Shown: positions 1 to 12,762 of the stretch, in pieces
How the letters are laid out: the number at the start of each line of letters is the position of its first letter
Numbering within the stretch: position 1 is the stretch's first letter
Source of the DNA: Cylicocyclus nassatus
Lineage: Eukaryota; Nematoda; Chromadorea; Rhabditida; Strongylidae
Assembly: GCA_958299035.1 (NCBI GenBank)
Contig: CATQJL010000112.1
Span: 3,208,123-3,272,122 of the forward strand
DNA length: 64,000 nt
Direction: 5' to 3'
Notes under the pieces: model-generated
Told to the model about the DNA's origin: nothing
Databases searched by the model: none
The model's input: the letters and a program-made list of their open reading frames with translations, nothing else
Made by a program: the position numbers and the translations under genes

Positions 1-3000
1 TGCTATTTGTTTTTGAAAGTTGTGTTCGTTTGCATTTGCTTAATGAGCTTATTTATATAGGTACATTCGTTGAATTGCGGTGATGAAATTTCCCATTCTT
101 CCCATTCGTTTGTCGGCGTATCGTTTTTGCCAAATTGTTGGATGATGTAACCATAACATAACAACGCAAAGGATAATTCCCAAACGATCTTTATTGCTAC
201 AACAAGTTTCGAATCGCTTCGTTACTGACATGCACACTTGTGAGTTTCGGAAAATGCAATTTTCTGCCACGGGAAAAAGTTTCTGTGATATATAACTTAG
301 GGCATCATGCTGCAGCAAGATGCTTCTTCGACTCTCTCAAATTATTTGATGTCATTAATTCTGTATCATACCGGTTTGTTTAAACTGCTGAGATTACCGC
401 AAAACAACACCCCACGTTTTCTTGCTTTTATGAATCAATTCAGTGCAATTTGACGGTTAAAAAGTATCCTATCTTCTTACTTACAAATTTAAAAGCAAGG
501 TAATGGTGCTGTTTCATAGTGATGGTTTTCTTTGGATATAATCTTCTCTGAATAATTCTATGGGAAAGATTTATAAGCCAGTTTGATACCTTCAAAAAGA
601 ATATGCATTGGTCTAGACCATCCAGCGAATTAGGTATTTCTTCAAGAGCTGAGAACGATATTCTTGCAGTTCTAGAAAAAACTTTGGTCTAGAAAGTGAT
701 GGGGTCTTTGAAGCTTTAGAATAATGGATTTATCAAATTAAAACGTCAAAAAGGAAGTCCTTTTTGACTAAGTAGGGACTGTACCAAATTCTAAAGCAAG
801 ATCGTAAGTGAACAGAAGGTAAATGGCAGGAGGCAGAGGCATTGGTTTCGTAGTAATATTTCACCTTATACTCAGCGAACACGGCCAAAAGATGTAGGAA
901 ATGCTTAGTGTGTAGCTTTGAAGTACTTTTACCATTCATTTTCAGCGAAAAAGACGATAGGGTAAAAGTGTAATTACCTCACTATTTGCTGTAGAAAACA
1001 AAGAATTTACAAAAGTGTTAGTGATGTTTTCTCAACTTTCCGATGACTCACGAGAAAACCTCGCAGAAACTAATGCGAGGCCTCATATCTAACCTGTTCC
1101 TTGCACAGTTCTAGTTGTTCGCATTTCTCGAATACCGACCTCTGCTCCATTAGCCATACAACGCACCCTTGCTTTCTCCTAACACCTTGGGCCTATTCGG
1201 ATTTCATAGTGCATTTACGCGTGCACAAACACCACGTTTTTGGTGACATTACATGCTAAGAGTGCAGCTCTATAAATATACCGTAAACTACTATCGCTTT
1301 AGGAGCTTTTAAGCACTGAATTGAATGCTTGTGGGGGAAGGACGAATATGCCAATTGACTCACATAAATGAAGGCGGCGCTGTCGCCAAGCGTTTGTCAC
1401 TTAACGACTGATAGTTATCGCAAGGCGCGTCAATGTCATTTGTCAATTATTTTTGCTCCCTCTCTCAACGCTTCGGCCTGTCTAGATTAGTATAGGAGCA
1501 GAATGCCATTTTTTTAAAATCGTTTTACATAGTCAAAGGCACACGTAAGATATGGATGGGAACGTGCGCATTACCGTAGAAGCGCTCCGTTCACTCAATG
1601 CTGCTCCATTGCTAATAGAAACTTACAGTCCAATCAGAACTGTCGCGTTGGGAGGTGGAGGGGAATTCTGCCTTTTGATAGAGATTTTTTAAAGCAATTT
1701 ATGATCCCAGAATGACTATTTTTTCAACGACTATTTCACATTATGGAGGAATTGACTTTCCCATATTACGGATTTATTGGAGAGGAGCATCTCGTCATCC
1801 TTTCCTTGCTTTTTTCAGCATTCTGGGATTCTGCAAAAGGTGGTCAAAAATTTCATTATTTCCATTCTCATTCTTGTTTATCTAATTTATTTATAGTACA
1901 CTAGCAGATAACCACCTCATTCACTTAATTTTGCATTTGGTGAAACGTTTATAATATTCTATTTATAATAGAATCTAAAGGGATGGAGTCTCAATTGTAT
2001 GATTACAGATTGATTCTACCTCACTCTCGAACTCATGCCGCCCAAAACGCGTTTCTGTTTTTTTTTTAGCTCAGATTTAAACTCTTTCTATTTCTATCAC
2101 TCAGACTAGTATTCAACCCAAATAGGAGGAAAAGCTGAGGCAAACAACTCGTATAACGCACTGATTTCAATAATAGCTAGTAAGAGAAAACGTCATGTGT
2201 CCAAAAGTGATCAGCTTCTTACTACACTTAGGTGTCAGGAGATGTCAATTTACGGCTTAATTTCCTGTGGTTTTGGTGTAATATTCAAAACATTGCTTAT
2301 AAATCGTTGCTTATACTCAGCTCGCCGACAGCCTAGCTGCTTCCGGTGCTAAGCTATGCTAAAAAGTCAAACCGGTACTAAGCGACATATAATGTCAAGA
2401 GTTTAGCATTTAGCATCGTAGCTCACAGCTGGTAATTCCAGTTTTTAGTTCGTATGGGGTTGTTGATGTGCTTGAACAGGTCGAACAGCTCTCAGAATTA
2501 TGTCGATGTTACTTCATTGCTTGCATTCTCGGTTACATTTCGCTTTCTGCTTTCTCCAAATTTTTTGACAGGAATGACGCAGATGGGTGTGCGGAGGGGG
2601 GGGGGGGCTGGTGAGTAAGAATTTGTCCTGTCTCACTAGAAACTGTTTGCTGTAAAACTAGTATTTCTGTGCAATAACAAGTTATTGATGGTTATATGAG
2701 ACGCAGCTATTTACATAGTTTTATCATATTATTTCATCCTATCTCATTCCTTCATTCGTTCATCATGCTATTATGATTTCTATGGTTCTATTCAAAAATA
2801 TAAGAGGACTAGTAAGAAGAGGAATAAAACTGATAGGAAATCGACGGTTCGTACGAGCAGTTTCTGAAGTATGTAAGTAAATAATGATACAGACTAAACG
2901 ACGGCACGATATATTGGGGCGAAAAAATTAATCATGTTTTTCGAAAATTCCCAGCCCTCTCGCTTATTTTTGGAACTCATCGAAAAAATCAGATCGACAA

Positions 3001-3955
3001 TTCACTGTCTTGAATATGCCAGACTTTTTTAAAAAGGCAATTTTTTGACTAAAAAATTCAGACGAAATCGCTAATTTTTTAGCAGATGTTGTTCCATAAT
3101 AATTCTACTCAGTTATACAATTTTTGATATGATACAAGATTCATATTCGAAATTATGCGATTAAATTTTTTTCGCCAACATGGTGCCCGACATTTATTCC
3201 ATATTACTGTCTTTCTTACCACGATAAGGAATGTTTTCAAACTACAATTTTTTTTGCTCAGTTTCTCATGATATTCCCAATTGCTTCGCACCAAATTTGT
3301 TCACTTGCTAAACTTTCCTGTTTTTATGAGGATAAAATTAGTCGCCCAGAGTTTTTTCTCCGTTCAGTGTGTGTGAGAAAAAAATCGGGATCGTGAGCGT
3401 GTACAAATTGCAGATCTTCACGAAATCGTCCTAAACACCACTCGAAAACACACTTATCCTCCGCATCCGTTGTGCTCTTTGTGGTTTTTTTATTCATTCT
3501 TCTTTTTCTTCATCGCTTCAGCTCGGTTCGGCTACGGATGGTAGCGGTCTCGCGCTCGACCACTCCTTCCACTTTAAACGCCATTTTTTTCGTTAGCCGG
3601 TTTTTTTCATCTTGGCTTCTTATTATTATGATGTACTTCGCGATAAAGTGCACAAACTTAAGATTGCTTTTATGATGCTAAAAGGTTTGGTCAGTTTTTT
3701 TATCATTCTTTATTTTCTCGGCGAAAGTTCTTCCGTGTTCTTCTCTCTCTGTACTCCTACTTGTATTGCAATTTATCTCCTAAAAATACTATATAACCTG
3801 CTACTATATTTCTCACGACCCCGAACCTCGACCTGTACTTTTCCTCTTCGTCAATTCTTTGTGTCCAGGTTTCTAGGTTATGTAAATTTTCGGAACATGT
3901 CATTTTACAGGCGGATCGATAATGGTGTGACCACAGAAAGAACGTAGACAACGAA
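1..3955. other. Intergenic, no gene recognised
   Basis: This AT-rich stretch holds only short frames with no splice-consistent chain and no recognisable motif on either strand. A run of twelve G lies at 2596-2607. The part from about 3470 to 3880 is pyrimidine-rich on the plus strand and lies directly upstream of the next candidate gene, so it may be its promoter and leader. Confidence 0.5.
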
Positions 3956-4596
3956 ATGGCATTCGCCCCTCTAGGGACCGTGAAAATCATACCAGCTACC
4001 GCATTTCGGGATCAACAATTCTGGCATGATGTCGCTTTTGCACAGGTGAGGGCAGAATTTGAACTAGGTCTTTTTGGACAAGTTTTTGTGCTTTAGGTTT
4101 TTTTGCTTATATTAACTCCTGTATCATTCTTCCCATCCCATATGTTTTGTTATGAAGTTGCAAAGAGCAAAGACAAAGACGGAACGAGTACAAAAATCCC
4201 ATAAATTATGTTTATGGTTCATAATCTATTTTTATTTGATAAAGAGTTATTACATCACTCTTATAGCTGCTGAGCACAATTACGGAAAGTTTTTGGTTAC
4301 AATACAAAATTTTTGGAAATGCAGGTGTGGAGCTAGCTCGGTATTTTTTCTTGACTTTGGCCAACATTGTGTGCTTGAATTATTTGTACATCCTTTCCAT
4401 AACTGAAAGTGGAATTATCCACCTGATTTCCGTATGGCAGTATTTCGGTCCATTGGACTTTCAAACGTTCGTACAATTGAACACAAGAAGTTTACCCGCA
4501 ATGCTAATGCGGCTTCTGCCAACAGTGAGAGATGAAAATTTTTTATTGGGAAATAACTATAAAGTACAGAACTACTTGAATCTTTTCCCATTATAA
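3956..4596 (+). CDS. Putative small membrane protein, three exons, function unknown
   Basis: Function is unknown. Exon 1 (3956-4045) starts at an ATG in a favourable ACGAAATGG context, encodes 30 residues beginning MAFAPLGTVKIIPATAF, and ends at CAG|gtgagg in phase 0. Exon 3 (4325-4596) follows a TGCAG acceptor and stays open for about 90 residues to a TAA, ending NYLNLFPL. A direct junction of these two exons hits a stop. A 22-nt micro-exon (4267-4288) between a TATAG acceptor and a GT donor restores phase and gives 127 residues. The start of exon 3 (LARYFFLTLANIVCLNYLYI) is hydrophobic enough for one membrane segment. The micro-exon is an inference, and exon 3 could belong to a different transcript. 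No family was recognised. Confidence 0.33.
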
Positions 4597-6703
4597 AATC
4601 AAGTACGTTACTTTATGCAGCCATGATTATCTTATTTCACTTTGAGGTCGCAAAAATGGCTTACTTTATAAGGAGCCATATTCGCTTGACGCGTAAGGCT
4701 GAATAATGTTTCAAGAATATAAGAGCGCTTGTTGTGTGATTTCACTAGATCACATGTACTATGGCGATTATCAGCTAAACCTTCATATGTGGGATTATCT
4801 CTCCATTTCATATACTTTACTTGATAGTTTGACATCATACCGCACAACTGCAGCTTCTTGGTTCACAAAAATGCCTGTAGTTTTTATAATTTCCTCAAAA
4901 GTTTCTCTGACTCAGAACCACTTGTAAGCATTATGATCATTTGAGCAAATGTAAACTGCCTGAGAAATGAGCACAAACAATTTGATTCCATCATTTGTAA
5001 AAAAAATTTTTTTCTGAATTCGATTTATACCCATCACATCCACGACGTTTGAGGATGTGATGGGTATGAATCGTTTCGCAAATGACTGAATTTTTTCAAG
5101 TCATCGTTTTAGAGCGTATCTATTGGTTTACATTACGGATGACCACGGTCATCAAGTATTATCCTTATTTAAGCGGTGATATGTCCTGTGAAGTCATTAG
5201 TCGTCCTTTTCGAAACAATTAGTCGTCTTTTTCGAAAATGACCTAGTTTCTATCTTTTTATCAGTTATAGTTTATCACTTGCGATGTTGCATCTATAAAT
5301 CTACGTTGTCATATGAAAGAAGCTCCAAATCATCATTTTTACATCAATTTATGGGGTTGATTAATCATAATTCTGTACTCTTTGCAATAATAATCTAGTC
5401 TTGATAACGATTTTAACATTAAAGCATCGCGTTGGTTGCCCAATATTCTATATTTTTTGTGAAATTCGAATAAACTTGGCTTGGTTCAAGCAATACTGAA
5501 TGTCTTTCTATGACCCTACAGTAGAACGTAATTGGCGGCCGAGTTTTCCAAACAGCATCCAAACGAACTACTTTTTCCTAACAGCTCAAGAGTGTAAAAG
5601 GCGATGAAACAGGTTAGTGCAGTTTTGCAAAGCCACTTAATAGGTAGCCTGTTGTTTTGTTACTACATCCTAGCAAATTTTTACTGCTTCTACCATAGTT
5701 GACAGTAACATGATCGAGTTCAGCCACGAAATCTTTCATTTATTTCATAATGTTGTGGATAAACTCCAGGTATAAAATTGAGTGCATCGGTGGTGGTCAA
5801 ACCATACTTTCGGCACCACAATGTATCGAAAACCTTATTGAGAAGCTGTATAGGCTAAAAGGCATGTCAGACCATTTCTTTCTCAAGTTATTCCACTATT
5901 TTTGGCGTCGGAGCCAGATGACGAACTTAGACAGCTGACAGGAAGTTCTACAGAACGTTTGAGAAAGTTCCGGCGGCTATTTTCGATTAGCTTGTCTAAA
6001 CGTCCTGCGGCATCCATTTTCAGCTCATAGACTTTCTCAAAATACCAAAATCCTGCGAAAGCGCTGTAAATCTTGCTTATCCCGCGGAAATCCTCGGAGA
6101 TTGTCTACGAAGATGCCAACTGCCCCTCGGTGACGGTATTCGTTTGATCGTGAATGTGAGTGTGTGTGTGTGTGTTTGGGGGGCCGGATGGACATCGAGA
6201 CGGACGGCACACTCCATAGCAAGGTCGCTTCAAGGCGATGCCTACACACAGAGACTCACACTCCGAGTGCGACAGAGTACACGCGCAATTTGTGCGCGCT
6301 CGAGCGTTTGTCTCTCGGGTCTGAGATGACCGCAGCAGCAGCCGACCGGCCGACCACCTCATCTCTCGATGGTAATATGGCGCAGCTCCACGACGTTCAC
6401 ACTTAATTGTCCTGGACATGCATCACTGCACTCGTGCCACACCTCGCCTGCCCTTCGTGCGCCGCCGCCACCGCGCCCGCTCTCGCATCGTTTATTTTAT
6501 TCACTGACGAACTCGCGCACTTTTCTTTCTATCAGGATGAGCATATTAGGCCCTTGCGGCAATCCATTGGGCCTTTCCAAACTTCGTCAGTCCAACCTCT
6601 TTGGACTCGAAAAGCTATGACCTATACAAAGATTCTATCTGCTTTTCGTCCAGCTCATTTCAAACGGTTTGGACTTACAGTGGCATCATGACTTTTTGAT
6701 AAT
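4597..6703. other. Intergenic with a GC-richer, promoter-like patch
   Basis: No gene was recognised. A (TG)n tract lies at 6161-6175. The interval from about 6150 to 6560 is clearly richer in G, C and CpG than its surroundings, like a promoter or first-exon region. An acceptor-like TTTCTATCAG near 6530 is followed by a frame that runs to a TGA near 6690, but no matching upstream exon was found. Confidence 0.35.
5021..5073. repeat. Near-perfect 21-bp stem hairpin
   Basis: The arms 5021-5041 and 5053-5073 are reverse complements with one mismatch, separated by 11 bases. The left arm begins CGATTTATACCCATCACATC. The dimensions would suit a compact RNA hairpin, but nothing here shows transcription. 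It could equally be a very young palindrome. Confidence 0.7.
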
Positions 6704-7653
6704 ATATATTGTGTAATAAGTTCGTTCGCATTTTTTGTTTCAATTTTTTCTTAGTATTTTACAAGACATTTGGCATAGTGTTAGTATGCGTTCGGAAGCT
6801 CTAAGTTTACCCTACCAAAATACCATCATTATATTCCCAGTTTGTAAAAAGTTGTATAAAAAAGTCGACTACAATCCGAAAAATCTGAATTGGCAAAAAT
6901 CCCATTTTCGACAACTATATTATGCCGCACCTCGAATGGGTTTGAGCGCTTAAGAAACAGCCCAAAAATTTTGCGACATGTATAAATAGAATACTATAGC
7001 TCCCGCAGATTACCCGTAGTGCTAAAACCTTTCAAAAACAATTCATATGTAAGCTCAAAAATAGGTATGTTTTTATGTCTTTTTGGTGTCAACGTTAAGC
7101 ATCTGAAGGCACCTCTGAAGAAAGGTGGTAGCCGAATAATCCAGAAACTGGCAGACATGTGGTCTATGATCGCTAAATCATCGAATGAATGGCTTATATA
7201 GTCAAAAATTCAGAATTCGAGGGACACATAGCCCACGGACGCGAGACAACGAACACCGCTGCGGCAAAGCCTTGCTAGGCCGAGTTTTGCAAAAATTGCA
7301 TTAAACGGTCGGTGAAAGGAAATGGGCAATCGTAAATAGTATCAGTAAATGCATAAATTGTTAGTCAGTTGTTTTTCTTCGTAGTCAAGCTTTTTGAATA
7401 AATTTCAACAAATAATAACGGGAAAACTAAGGAAGAAAAAAGATGTCGAAAATGGGATTTTTGCCACTTCAGATTTTTCGGTTTGTAGTGGAATGTTTTA
7501 TCCAAATTTTCAAAAACTGAGAATATAATGATAGTATTTTGGTAGAGCAAACTTAGAGCTTCCGAACGCATACTAACACTATGCCAAATGCTTTGTAAAA
7601 TATCGAGAAAAAATCGAAACAAAAAATGCGAACGAACTTATTACACAACCTAA
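6704..7653. mobile_element. Mariner-type MITE with roughly 200-bp inverted repeats
   Basis: The two ends are long inverted repeats of about 200 bases, clear to the eye. The left arm reads TTGTGTAATAAGTTCGTTCG from 6709, and the right arm ends as its reverse complement at 7648. The right terminus extends to CCTAA followed by TA, as in mariner elements that begin TTAGG at a TA target; the left terminal bases have decayed. No transposase frame is visible inside, so this is non-autonomous. Frames in the two arms are mirror images of each other and are not genes. Confidence 0.75.
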
Positions 7654-9419
7654 TATTTCAAAAAAAATGGAATGACTCCTCTCTTATGCTGTACAGGTTT
7701 TATGGTGATAAACTTTGTTTGCTTCACGTCTGGAATTTCAGTATACTTTTGGCAATGCACATTTCATGTAGAGAGCACTTACTGCAGCTAATTTTTTGTA
7801 CTTGTCTGCTGCTGGAAATTGGCTACTGCATTTATTATAACTTCATCATTTATGTATCTATCTATTTATTATACTTATTTAATGCACTCCGGATACGCGA
7901 AAATGAAAACGGAAACACAAATGCACGAGTCACACAGCAACTCAACCGTATGAAAGTGCATGCCAACTAACGTTTTTTTGAGATAAAAAAGTCTGTAAAT
8001 GGAGTGCTTGATAGTATCAAATTTGGAGAGTAACTCAAATTTGCAATTCTACTGCACTTCTCATTTTTCTTTCATTCTTTTCACTTTATTGAGCAAAGTT
8101 TGACAGTTAATTTCTTATTATTTTCAATTTCTCGGCTTGCTGTTTTGAACTCCTCATCCTTTTTTCTCAGTATTTTCAAATTTCTATGCATTTTGGCCTT
8201 TGTCGACTTTCACCAAAATTTTGGCTGTCTCTAATCTCCGAAAAGATCTGCACATAAATCATATAGCATATGTTTGCATGAACCTGTCCCTTTCCATATC
8301 TTTGCTCTTTCTTCAAACTTTTATGGAAGTCTTCGCAGTCTTGCCAAAAACTACCACTAAAAAATTACATCATGACCTTGGTTCGAGGCGCTTATGAATC
8401 TTTATTTATTTTTGGACCTTCACTGGAGGTTCTTGTGAATCCTTACGTTTACTGGAACTTTCAAACGTTTTTTGCTTTTTCAAACATAGAAATGATGAAA
8501 GCCGTATAGATGTGAGCTTAGTAATCAGCGATAAAGCAAAGGAAAATGTAATAAATCACTAAATAGCACAACTATCTCTATTCTCACTTCATAAAGCATT
8601 TTGAAATGACTAGAACTTTGAAGACAATAGCATATGTTACTGTAAGAACTGGAAAATCCCAAAAGCAGAAGAGTTTAAATGTTTCTGCTTATCTGTCTAC
8701 TCTTAAAGCAGCCTTCTCACGCTTGACAATATTATTATCGGTGTCATGTATCGCTTGTACCCATCGTAAAAATTTTACAGCAATAAAATATGAAGTTAGC
8801 GAAGTAGTGACTCTGAAAAAAAACCCGAATTGCTTCGCTTAGAAGTTACGACTTTTCATTTCACTTTTTATAGATGCAAAGGCTAAGATTTTATTGCGTA
8901 TCATTTTTCTTTTTGTAAATTTCATACATGTTTTCGATTGCCTGGCAAGACATATCTGCGCCCTTGATTAGTAGTTTGTAGTTTTCTCAGTAGGTTCTGG
9001 AAAAATGAGGTGCCAAGTTAGGGAATTATATTATAGCAAATCATATCCTTCAAAGCCAATGTTGTCTACTTGCTGCCATTAAAGAACAAATTATGGTTTT
9101 TTCCTTGACTAAAATTGGGAATAAACTTCTCCGTTTCCATGAACAAAGTCGATGTTATGTGCCAACTGTTTATTTTGCTCCGATTTGCATTTAAATCTAA
9201 ATTACCCACTGAGACTCAAGAATTTACCAAACTTCTCTCGTATCTTTTTATGATGTTCAAAATGTTGTTTTTTATTGGGAGTAAAATATTAGTAGAGTTT
9301 TTTTAAAATTGTTTATCCATGTTACTGCCATAATTCTACAAAATGTTCTCATCCTCTCTTTCATTTTCAAATCGTTCTTCCTCTATCCGCTAGGTAAATC
9401 CACAATCTTCTACAAATCC
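7654..9419. other. Intergenic, nothing recognised
   Basis: The stretch is AT-rich with only short open frames. A 114-residue frame runs from the right edge of the preceding element into this region, but its composition simply follows the AT-rich background and it has no splice or domain support. Confidence 0.4.
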
Positions 9420-9615
9420 GCTTCATGCTGAAGTCATGATCGTGTTCCGTTGCATCTCAAAAACCTTGCAAATTTCGGCTTGAACGTGTCGCTGAACCGG
9501 GGGCGCTTGACCAAGAGACAAGTGTATTTGAAGTTCGTTTTTCACGCTCATCTTACAGGTTTTCGATGAGGTTAAGATCCGGCTATCCGGCAACATGCTT
9601 GAAATCCTCTGCATA
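9420..9615 (-). pseudogene. Remnant of a Tc1-type transposase C-terminus
   Basis: On the minus strand near 9582-9556 the translation reads PDLNLIENL, followed by an in-frame stop and then DEREKR. This matches the conserved PDLNPIENLWDEL block around the last catalytic acidic region of Tc1/mariner DDE transposases. The tryptophan codon has become TAA, and another stop precedes the PDLN block. The flanks do not continue as transposase. It is a dead fossil of an autonomous element that could once have mobilised the TA-flanked MITEs nearby. Confidence 0.6.
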
Positions 9616-12444
9616 GCTCAGGCATTTGTTCGGGGATTTTCCAGAAAATTATTTAGTTGCAGTGGGGAAATCGTGTGTATTTTACCTGATTAGCAATATT
9701 ATCCTCGCATTTCTAGGATAAAAGCTTGAAAATCAGGTCAAATTCTTCTTTCAAAATCTTCTTAGCTTTCCTGAAAACAAGACATACTCACTCCGAGTTC
9801 TGAACATATAATATCACAAATAGTAAATGTTATGATTACATAGCGAATCAGCCATTAATTTTTCAAAACCAAAACTTCGTATGATACTGGATATCGATGA
9901 AAAATGTCAATCAGCAAAAAGTGTGCCCTCATTGCTGTTTGTTTCCATTCAAGGCAAATTATCGTGCATTTGCAAAAACTGTTTTTTCTTGCAGAAACAA
10001 CAGTAAGGACGACTTTTCGACGTTCCGAAACATTTCTTGAACATGTGGCCTCTCCCACTAAGTAAATACAACCTCATCATGTAGTATGTTGTGTAGTTAC
10101 ACAAACAAAGAGTCTAGCTTACACAAACGAGAGTCATAAAACATCACCGCTTCCCGTTTCATTGATATCAAATGTCTGCGCATTCGATTTTGTTTACGAA
10201 TTGCATTTGCACTTGCAGAATAAGCAGTAGCAAGGCGAAGTTCATTATCGACCATATATATATTTCTTAATCTGAGTGTTTTTGTCGTTATCCCCTAACT
10301 TTTCCTTGCTCTTAACTGCCGGTAATTTCGGAATTTTTTTGGAAAAAGCAGTTGATGCAGTAAAGTAAGAACGAGGGCAACTTTTTTCCAGATGAAGGAA
10401 GGTTTTATTTAGATCGAGAATGAATGCAGATACCAGTTTCTAAATTAGTTATTCACAATTTTCTAAGTGATTCCGCTTCCTTCGTCTTCTTCGTTATGGA
10501 GGTTAATCAAAATGATGTGCTGATTTTGTGAGTCTTCCTCATTATGAAGTGACACTTCTTTTAAGACTGATTTTGTGCATGACTTTTTGCCGTATTTTGT
10601 TAGAAAATATTTCTTTGTTTTTTATTTCCTGAAACAAGCCATCTAGACCTATTTACAAATTCGAGGTGATGTCAAGTCTTATCTTGTACAACATTTGCAA
10701 ATTCCTTGCGTAAACATCCACTCTTCTTATAATCGACGATTAAATTTCAAGCTCACTACATGTATGTATTTCCATTTTTCTCAACAATTCTTTATGCAGT
10801 ACATAGTTGCCAAAGAAACCATATTTTTGCTTGCACTGTACTGCTTTGCACGTTCCCTAAATTCAAATTAAAAAGATTAAACCCAACAAAAGCCCAGTGA
10901 AAGAGAAAGATTTCCTTCATGGGTGAAAAAAATTCGCGTTAGTCGCGGCGAGAAAACCAACTTTAAGAGGAATTGAAGTGCTGGACCAACATCACAGTGC
11001 ACGCTCTGACACCCGACGTATTCGGTGATACTTTCGTTACGAACAGCTTTTTGGGAAAAACAGAGGCTTTTCTCTTTTTCTCTAGTGTGTTCTTCTGGAA
11101 AATTCGTTTCCGTGATGTTTAATACCTTGTTAGATTTGTAACTTCTTTGTACTAGATCTGGGCTTTCTCTTCGCGGTTGATTTTTCAAAAATAAACATTT
11201 TTTCTCCGTTTACACTCTCCCTCGTTCTGGGTATTGTGTGCAATTACACCATGTGCACAAAATACCATTTAGTCAAATCCAATCGTGCACTTTGGCCTTG
11301 TGAAAGCGTGAAAGAAGCTGAGACGCGGACGCGCATCTTAACGTTGATGTGACAGTTTGTTCAATAGTGCTGTAAGTCGTAGCGTATTTAGAAAAAACTT
11401 TATTGGAAAGATGACAAAATCCTTGAACATTCGACCTTCAAGAGTGGCCGAACGTTGTTTTTCTTCAAAACTAATCTTTAGTTTGCTCCATGTTCTCGGG
11501 CAACCTCATACAGCTCTTGCTTTCGTCGGAAACCTTGTAGATAAAATTACCGAAATTTTTGTAAAAAAAAATTTCTTACCAATGCTCAATGCCCATTGTC
11601 CACAATTATTCGCTGAACGATGTTAATCACTTTGGCATTTGGTCAAACGCTCTCGTTGTTGACAAAGCTGCTCTAGGACCACCCGCAGCGACTGATCAGC
11701 TTTGACCACAATCATGTTTCTGGACTTTGCAAGCACTTTTCATGCTTTAAGTCACACGATTTTGCTCATTCGGTCGTTTGTCTTGCTCAGTCGTTCGGTC
11801 GGTCGTTTATCTTCCCGCTTGCTTATTTTGATATCAGAATCTTTCCGCTTCAGTAGTAAGTCGAATTAACACTATCATGAAGCAATTTGAGTTTGGATTA
11901 CCGTATTATCATCAGATTCTGTGTGCTTTTTTGAAAATCTCAGATTATGCTTTTTGCGTCTTTTTCGTATAAGCGATGTGTGCAGAAGTAAAAAAAGTCG
12001 TCCTGGTAATTTGATACATAAGTCTATCAGAAATCTGGAAAATTCATAACGACAACTCAAAGTCTTGCACTTCAATATGTGATAGATAGAGGAAACCTAA
12101 AACTTTCAAAAATATTTGGATTAAGATGTATTATTGCTGCACTGCAATGATACAAGATGGTATTTGAATTATGCAGTTTTCTGGTTTTACGACATGTCGT
12201 GCTGATTAAATGTTTCTACAAATAGTCATGATATTCATACTTTTTTTCATTCAAACTTTTTCTATCGTTTAGAAAAGTCTTTGATATTTAAGAAGATATG
12301 ACTTTTGGTATAAATTGTTATTCTTGATTGATATACTCTGAAAAGTTTATTAGAATGTTTTTAACGATTTTAAAATTTTGATGAAAGACTTATGTATCAA
12401 CCGCTAATTTTCGTTTGCTTACCTAACTTGGCTGTCTGAACATT
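9616..12444. other. Intergenic, no supported gene
   Basis: The most gene-like stretch is a minus-strand open frame at about 10877-11190 with balanced composition. It has no ATG and no matching neighbouring exon. Short repeats of a TCGTTCGGTCGG-like motif lie around 11764-11812. Nothing else is recognisable. Confidence 0.35.
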
Positions 12445-12706
12445 TTATGCGTATTGTTTCTGGGTTTGTTTTCTAACATACCGAAAAACAGCATCATAAA
12501 TGTTCTAATCATCACTTCTCGCCTAATTTACCTCAAACTATCCACAATCCTATCCAGGAATTTTTCGGTCATTGCTTCAACGACATGCTTGAAGAATTGG
12601 GTAACCGAGTCGTGCTCAGTGACGCGCTTACGGAATGCAAATTTCGCGCATTCGTCATCACCTTGTTTCAATGCATACGAAATCACCCACTCGTTTTTTT
12701 CGTATC
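12445..12706 (-). CDS. Last two exons of an unrecognised gene
   Basis: Exon 12532-12706 follows a CCGTTCAG acceptor and encodes a balanced, charged sequence beginning YEKNEWVISYALKQGDDEC and ending in an amphipathic stretch (HVVEAMTEKFLDRIVDSL). It ends at TTTGAG|gtaaat in phase 2. A 28-nt terminal exon (12445-12472) after a GTTAG acceptor continues in phase as KQTQKQYA and stops. The GC content is clearly above background. The upstream intron contains the mariner-type element 12763-13886, and exons beyond it were not found. The gene may be intact with a long intron or broken by the insertion. The family is unknown. Confidence 0.4.
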
Positions 12707-12762
12707 CTGAACGGGCGGCAAAGGCGGTAATAGGGAGAATTGAAGTGGAAGGGTAACTTCTA

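Noticed and set aside
47..318. 89-codon minus-strand frame at the window start
   Set aside because: No splice, signal or domain evidence, and the composition matches the background.
6105..6419. 104-codon minus-strand frame in the CpG-rich patch
   Set aside because: It crosses a (TG)n tract and low-complexity CACACA. The region looks like promoter DNA rather than coding.
10877..11190. 103-codon minus-strand frame with balanced composition
   Set aside because: It has no ATG, no strong donor/acceptor pair and no partner exon. An overlapping second frame is equally plausible.
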